A DNA stretch of 9,534 bases, taken from positions 1 through 9,534 of the forward strand of contig WQVS01000053.1 in the NCBI GenBank assembly GCA_009785705.1. Direction: 5' to 3'. Position numbers and translations under genes: made by a program. Below the pieces are notes generated by a model. It worked only from the letters and a program-made list of their open reading frames with translations, was not told the origin of the DNA and did not search any database. The first letter of the stretch is position 1, and every line of letters starts with the position of its first letter. The DNA is from Coriobacteriia bacterium (GTDB lineage: Bacteria > Actinomycetota > Coriobacteriia > WRKU01 > WQUG01). This document shows, in pieces, positions 7,485 through 9,534 of the stretch.

Positions 7485-7529
7485 AATATAGTAACAGGAC
7501 TAAGATGCTCACGGGCATGTTACTATAAT
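7485..7529. promoter_or_regulatory. Symmetrical divergent promoter/operator: 10-bp inverted repeat with a -10 box at each end
   Basis: TATAGTAACA (7487-7496) and TGTTACTATA (7518-7527) are perfect inverted copies separated by 21 nt. Read outward, each arm becomes TGTTAC followed by a -10 box: TATAAT (7524-7529) on plus and TATATT (7490-7485) on minus. The 21-nt spacer between the arms has to supply both -35 regions and contains no good TTGACA, which suggests control by a protein binding the arms. The plus transcript would have a leader of about 170 nt before the aminotransferase; the minus transcript would have about 45 nt before the hydrolase. Confidence 0.5.
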
Positions 7530-7600
7530 TTACCTACAATTCACACAAGATGACCGCTCTTTAGACTTCGCTTGGTGCGCATAAAAATACTAAGAGAAGA

Positions 7601-7693
7601 ATGATGAAGGCGGAAGTCCAGTCACGAAGGGCATTTCCTTTAGGGAAGTGCAAGATGAAAAGTCGTCTGGCGACGATAATGATTGTCTTATAA
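7601..7693 (+). CDS. Possible 30-codon upstream ORF in the aminotransferase leader
   Basis: ATGATG at 7601 opens a 30-residue frame that begins MMKAEVQSRRAFPLG and ends CKMKSRLATIMIVL. It stops at 7691-7693, inside the aminotransferase ribosome site (AAGGA, 7692-7696). AGAGAAG lies just upstream but is weak. Such placement can couple or attenuate downstream translation. The peptide has no run of regulatory codons and no recognisable family, and it may not be translated. Confidence 0.2.
   Translation: MMKAEVQSRRAFPLGKCKMKSRLATIMIVL
7631..7676 (+). promoter_or_regulatory. Two consecutive hairpins in the aminotransferase 5' leader
   Basis: GCATTTCC (7631-7638) pairs with GGAAGTGC (7644-7651) over 8 bp with one G-U pair and a 5-nt loop. 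TCGTC (7663-7667) pairs with GACGA (7672-7676). Neither is followed by a T-run, so they are not terminators. I do not recognise a riboswitch class. They end 15 nt before the ribosome site and could influence its accessibility. Confidence 0.3.
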
Positions 7694-7702
7694 GGATGCA
7701 AG

Positions 7703-8869
7703 ATGAAAAACCCGCTTTCCCAAAAAATAACCAACATACCACCATCGGGTATTCGCAAGTTTTTTGATGTAGCTGCCACAATGGAAGATGTAGTTTCATT
7801 GGGTGTGGGGGAACCGGACTTTGATACCCCTCTAAAGGTGCGAGAAGCTGGTATTGAATCTCTGCGAAAAGGACAAACCACCTATACTTCAAACTCTGGT
7901 TTACAGGAATTGCGTGACGAGGTTGCGGCCTATACAAAGCGCAGTATTGGTGTCGAATATAGCCCCAATACAGAGGTGTTGATTACGGTAGGCGGCAGTG
8001 AAGGTATCGACAATTCTCTACGTGCCCTTATTAACCCTGGCGATGAGGTCATCTTGCCAGAACCTGCCTTCGTATCTTATCGTCCCTGTGCCCTTATGTC
8101 TGGCGGCGTGCCCGTAGCTATTCCTCTGCAAAATGAAAACAATTTTAAGTTAACTGCAGCAGAATTAGAGGCTGCTATTACTCCTAAATCTAAGGTATTG
8201 ATTCTGTCGTTCCCCAACAATCCAACAGGTGCCATCATGACAGAAGATGAGCTGGTGCCTATTGCAGAGCTCGCCATAAAGCATGACCTGATTGTTATTT
8301 CTGATGAAATCTATGCAGAGCTAACTTATGAGGGTAAACATGCTTCAATCGCAAGCCTTCCAGGCATGCGTGAAAGAACTCTTATAATTAATGGCTTCTC
8401 AAAAGCTTTTGCTATGACAGGATGGCGCCTAGGCTGGATATGCGGTCCAGAGATGATTGTGGAACAGATTCTCAAGCTGCATCAATATGCACTCATGTGC
8501 GCACCAACAACAGCGCAATATGCAGCAATCGTGGCGCTGCGTGAATGTGCAGAAGATGTCGTGATGATGCGCGAATCTTACAACGAGCGTCGTACTTTCC
8601 TTATGGGAGAATTTGAGCGCCTAGGAATGCCCGCCTTTGAAGCAAAGGGTGCCTTTTATCTGTTCCCTAGCATTCAACGCTTTGGTCTCAGCTCTGATGA
8701 ATTTGCTACACGAGTCCTACAGGAAGAACGCCTAGCAGTAGTACCAGGAACAGCCTTTGGGGAATCAGGCGAAGGCTTCCTGCGCATATCCTACGCCTAC
8801 TCAATAGAGGACTTAAAAGAAGCAATAGTACGCCTAGAAAAGTTCATAAAGCGACTAGAATCAGAATAG
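7703..8869 (+). CDS. PLP-dependent class I/II aminotransferase (aspartate aminotransferase superfamily, fold type I)
   Basis: The 388-residue length and motifs are typical of the family. GVGEPDFDTP (34-43) is the N-terminal substrate region, YTSNSGLQELR (61-71) and GGSEGIDNSL (97-106) follow, then PNNPTG (171-176), Asp201 and Tyr204 in SDEIYAEL for the pyridine ring, Lys234 in GFSKAFAMTGWRLGW as the Schiff-base lysine, Arg242 as a phosphate ligand and Arg361 in FLRISYA for the substrate carboxylate. It transfers an amino group between an amino acid and a 2-oxoacid in the cytoplasm. Sequence style is that of the AspC/PatA/DapX group, so the amino acid cannot be named. AAGGA lies 6 nt before the ATG. 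The opposite-strand hydrolase shares its control region. No truncation or odd residue is visible. Confidence 0.95.
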   Translation: MKNPLSQKITNIPPSGIRKFFDVAATMEDVVSLGVGEPDFDTPLKVREAGIESLRKGQTTYTSNSGLQELRDEVAAYTKRSIGVEYSPNTEVLITVGGSEGIDNSLRALINPGDEVILPEPAFVSYRPCALMSGGVPVAIPLQNENNFKLTAAELEAAITPKSKVLILSFPNNPTGAIMTEDELVPIAELAIKHDLIVISDEIYAELTYEGKHASIASLPGMRERTLIINGFSKAFAMTGWRLGWICGPEMIVEQILKLHQYALMCAPTTAQYAAIVALRECAEDVVMMRESYNERRTFLMGEFERLGMPAFEAKGAFYLFPSIQRFGLSSDEFATRVLQEERLAVVPGTAFGESGEGFLRISYAYSIEDLKEAIVRLEKFIKRLESE

Positions 8870-8872
8870 GGA

Positions 8873-8881
8873 CAATTGACA
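8873..8881 (+). repeat. CAATTGACA, left copy
   Basis: This 9-mer occurs here, 3 nt after the aminotransferase stop, and twice in tandem at 9199-9216, on the far side of the small-peptide locus and in the same orientation. Its last six bases serve as the -35 box of the small RNA unit. The flanking copies could be target-site duplications, protein sites, or recurrent TTGACA elements. Confidence 0.6.
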
Positions 8882-8907
8882 GCCGTCTCTAAAGTTGGCA
8901 TTATAGT
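8876..8907 (+). promoter_or_regulatory. Promoter for a short plus-strand RNA
   Basis: TTGACA (8876-8881) is a perfect -35 box. CATTAT begins 17 nt later (8899-8904, 4 of 6 matches) and TATAGT begins 20 nt later (8902-8907, 5 of 6), so the exact -10 is uncertain. Transcription would start near 8911-8914. It lies immediately after the aminotransferase gene with no ORF of any size downstream on this strand. Confidence 0.55.
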
Positions 8908-8918
8908 ATCCATAGAGA

Positions 8919-8952
8919 GAGCCTATCGCTATTTGCAGGGCGGGGCTACCTC
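8919..8952 (+). repeat. Inverted repeat arm 1 of the small-peptide locus
   Basis: This arm holds GAGCCTATCG (8919-8928), GGCGG (8939-8943) and GCTACCTC (8945-8952). The same three blocks, in the same order, occur on the minus strand at 9151-9121. Spacing between blocks differs, so the arms are diverged copies or convergent functional elements, not a recent perfect duplication. Confidence 0.7.
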
Positions 8953-8963
8953 ATTTATAGGTT

Positions 8964-8998
8964 AGCACCGTCCGCTATGGTCGGTGCTTTGCATTTTT
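8964..8998 (+). terminator. Hairpin terminator for the aminotransferase and small RNA transcripts
   Basis: AGCACCG (8964-8970) pairs with CGGTGCT (8982-8988), and inside it CC pairs with GG around a GCTAT loop. TTTGCATTTTT follows on the plus strand. On the minus strand the hairpin is followed by AACCTATAAATG with no T-run, so it should terminate plus transcripts only. The stop codon of the minus-strand peptide lies inside the hairpin loop. Confidence 0.75.
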
Positions 8999-9091
8999 GG
9001 CCAACTCTAACAAGAGCAAGCAGCAGCGCAGAGCGACCTCCACGACCTGCAACAGCAATAAGGCTGCTACTATCATTTGCAGTACGCTCAT
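8975..9091 (-). CDS. 38-residue hydrophobic membrane peptide, candidate type I toxin (holin-like)
   Basis: The frame starts at 9091 and encodes MSVLQMIVAALLLLQVVEVA followed by LRCCLLLLELAKNAKHRP: one hydrophobic helix broken by Glu18, Arg22 and Glu29, with a basic tail. AGGAGGTGA at 9105-9097 (minus sense) is an almost full match to the 16S tail, 5 nt from the ATG, which is what makes this short frame credible. A longer in-frame ATG at 9247 has no ribosome site. Size, helix, basic C-terminus, strong ribosome site and a convergent short RNA over the 3' end match type I toxins such as the Fst, TxpA and holin-like families. I do not see a diagnostic family motif. The mRNA would start near 9151. 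Toxicity is an inference. Confidence 0.5.
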   Translation of the reverse strand: MSVLQMIVAALLLLQVVEVALRCCLLLLELAKNAKHRP

Positions 9092-9093
9092 AA

Positions 9094-9128
9094 GCTTCAC
9101 CTCCTCCCACTTAAGGAATAGAGGTAGC
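9094..9128 (-). promoter_or_regulatory. Leader element able to mask the peptide's ribosome binding site
   Basis: On the minus strand GCTACCTC (9128-9121) can pair with GAGGT-GA-AGC (9103-9094), giving 8 bp with a 2-nt bulge and a 17-nt loop. This pairing covers the AGGAGGTGA site. Just upstream, GCCTA (9149-9145) and TAGGC (9140-9136) form a small hairpin with a 4-nt loop. Self-masking leaders are common in type I toxin mRNAs. Confidence 0.45.
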
Positions 9129-9151
9129 AAAGTCCGCCTAACGATAGGCTC
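9121..9151 (-). repeat. Inverted repeat arm 2 of the small-peptide locus
   Basis: Read on the minus strand, this arm carries GAGCCTATCG (9151-9142), GGCGG (9138-9134) and GCTACCTC (9128-9121), matching arm 1 at 8919-8952. It forms the predicted 5' leader of the peptide mRNA, so peptide mRNA and convergent RNA share leader sequence instead of being complementary there. Confidence 0.7.
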
Positions 9152-9157
9152 ACTAGT

Positions 9158-9186
9158 ATCATAGGTGGCGCACTCTTTTAGTGCAA
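9158..9186 (-). promoter_or_regulatory. Predicted promoter of the hydrophobic peptide
   Basis: On the minus strand TTGCAC (9186-9181), a 17-nt spacer and TATGAT (9163-9158) form a promoter with a 5 of 6 -10 box and a weak -35. The spacer contains a GCACT/AGTGC inverted repeat (9170-9184). The predicted start, near 9151, is at the beginning of repeat arm 2. Confidence 0.4.
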
Positions 9187-9198
9187 GTAAATAAACGC

Positions 9199-9216
9199 CA
9201 ATTGACACAATTGACA
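9199..9216 (+). repeat. CAATTGACA, two tandem copies
   Basis: Two head-to-tail copies of CAATTGACA (9199-9207 and 9208-9216) lie between the peptide promoter and the acyl carrier protein promoter. The third copy is at 8873-8881. Each contains the palindrome CAATTG and a perfect -35 hexamer, but no suitable -10 box follows at standard spacing here. Confidence 0.65.
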
Positions 9217-9229
9217 ATAAATAAAACAG

Positions 9230-9258
9230 TAGTAAGCTAGCTTGCAACGGGCTATAAT
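9230..9258 (+). promoter_or_regulatory. Acyl carrier protein promoter with a palindrome in the spacer
   Basis: TATAAT (9253-9258) is a perfect -10 box, 38 nt before the gene. TAGTAA (9230-9235), 17 nt upstream, is a weak -35. The palindrome AAGCTAGCTT (9234-9243) lies at the -35 edge and in the spacer, a position where a lipid-synthesis repressor could act. No known operator consensus is recognised. Confidence 0.5.
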
Positions 9259-9296
9259 ATCAAGTGCAAACAATAATCTTTCAAGGAGGATTTTCC

Positions 9297-9534
9297 ATGG
9301 AACGCAGTGAAATAATTGGACGTATTACAGAGGTTGTTGTAGAACAGCTAGGGGCAGAAGAAGCTGCCGTTGTCGAAACAGCTAGCTTTATCGAGGATCT
9401 AGGTGCAGACTCACTTGACCTAGTTGAAATCGTCATGGCCTTCGAAGACGAATTTGAGACCAGTATCCCAGACACTGCCCTAGAGCAAATCAAGACTGTG
9501 GGCGATGCTGCCGACTTCATTCTTGCCAATAACG
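9297..9534 (+). CDS. acpP: Acyl carrier protein, 3' end beyond the window
   Basis: Seventy-nine codons are visible without a stop, so the gene is nearly complete but cut by the window edge. The protein is acidic and four-helical in pattern. It has the phosphopantetheine attachment motif LGADSLDLVEIVMAFEDEF with Ser39 as the modified residue, and the conserved tail IKTVGDAADFI. It carries growing acyl chains in fatty acid synthesis in the cytoplasm. AAGGAGGA at 9283-9290 lies 6 nt before the ATG, and a TATAAT promoter is close upstream. Fatty-acid or rnc genes often follow acpP, but none is visible here. The sequence is typical of housekeeping AcpP, not of a specialised polyketide carrier. Confidence 0.93.
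   Translation, partial: MERSEIIGRITEVVVEQLGAEEAAVVETASFIEDLGADSLDLVEIVMAFEDEFETSIPDTALEQIKTVGDAADFILANN

Larger units (their letters stand above)
8914..8998 (+). ncRNA. Putative antisense small RNA, candidate type I antitoxin
   Basis: A roughly 85-nt unit lies between a TTGACA promoter and a hairpin terminator. It is antisense to the last seven codons and the 3' untranslated part of the 38-residue peptide gene encoded on the other strand. Its 5' half carries the blocks GAGCCTATCG, GGCGG and GCTACCTC, which recur in the peptide mRNA leader. GCCTAT (8921-8926) can pair with ATAGGT (8957-8962) to close a domain around them. The start, the end and the expression are all predictions. Confidence 0.4.

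Noticed and set aside
7561..7937. Two minus-strand frames of 106 and 115 codons over the aminotransferase start
   Set aside because: They are antisense to the conserved N-terminus of a clear aminotransferase, with no ribosome site or motif.
9092..9247. Extended 90-codon version of the hydrophobic peptide starting at 9247
   Set aside because: The upstream start lacks a ribosome site and would place the near-perfect AGGAGGTGA and promoter-like boxes inside the gene. The 38-codon version fits the signals.
9281..9529. Minus-strand 82-codon serine-rich frame over acpP
   Set aside because: It is antisense to an unambiguous acyl carrier protein. Its Ser/Ala-rich translation is a mirror of Glu/Asp/Ala-rich coding.
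1..9534. CRISPR arrays, tRNA or rRNA genes, transposase genes
   Set aside because: No regularly spaced repeats, cloverleaf-like CCA-ending segments, rRNA signatures or transposase motifs were seen on either strand.

Overview
The window looks like part of the chromosome of an anaerobic, dissimilatory-type bacterium of moderate G+C content, probably Gram-positive (an anaerobic Actinomycetota or Bacillota lineage is my best guess). Strong AGGAGG-type ribosome sites, secreted and membrane-anchored multiheme cytochromes, and the absence of lipoprotein or outer-membrane porin genes fit this. The taxonomy is an inference; no marker gene in the window fixes it.

Bases 14-6604 form one plus-strand cluster of five genes that together encode 29 predicted c-type hemes: a secreted 7-heme cytochrome, a membrane-anchored TPR protein, an NHL beta-propeller anchored by a helix at each end, a 12-heme NapC/NrfH-like cytochrome and a 10-heme cytochrome with two membrane helices. 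The last four genes overlap or nearly touch. They are separated from the first by a GAAA-tetraloop hairpin and a possible internal promoter. The cluster ends at a perfect 14-bp terminator. The layout suggests an extracellular electron-transfer conduit: quinol oxidation and electron export by the two anchored cytochromes, protein-protein scaffolding by the TPR and propeller proteins, and an abundant secreted cytochrome as wire or terminal carrier. No cytochrome c maturation gene and no terminal reductase is present in the window.

Bases 6793-8869 hold two divergent metabolic genes, an isochorismatase-family cysteine hydrolase (minus) and a class I/II PLP aminotransferase (plus). The space between them contains a perfect 10-bp inverted repeat with a -10-like box at each outer end, and a structured aminotransferase leader of about 170 nt.

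Bases 8870-9296 have no large gene but are dense in signals. A 38-residue hydrophobic peptide on the minus strand has a near-ideal ribosome site. A convergent short plus-strand RNA unit (TTGACA promoter to hairpin terminator) overlaps its 3' end. Imperfect inverted repeats give both transcripts the same leader blocks, one of which can mask the peptide's ribosome site. This resembles a type I toxin-antitoxin module and is the most likely undescribed small system here. The window closes inside an acyl carrier protein gene with its own promoter.
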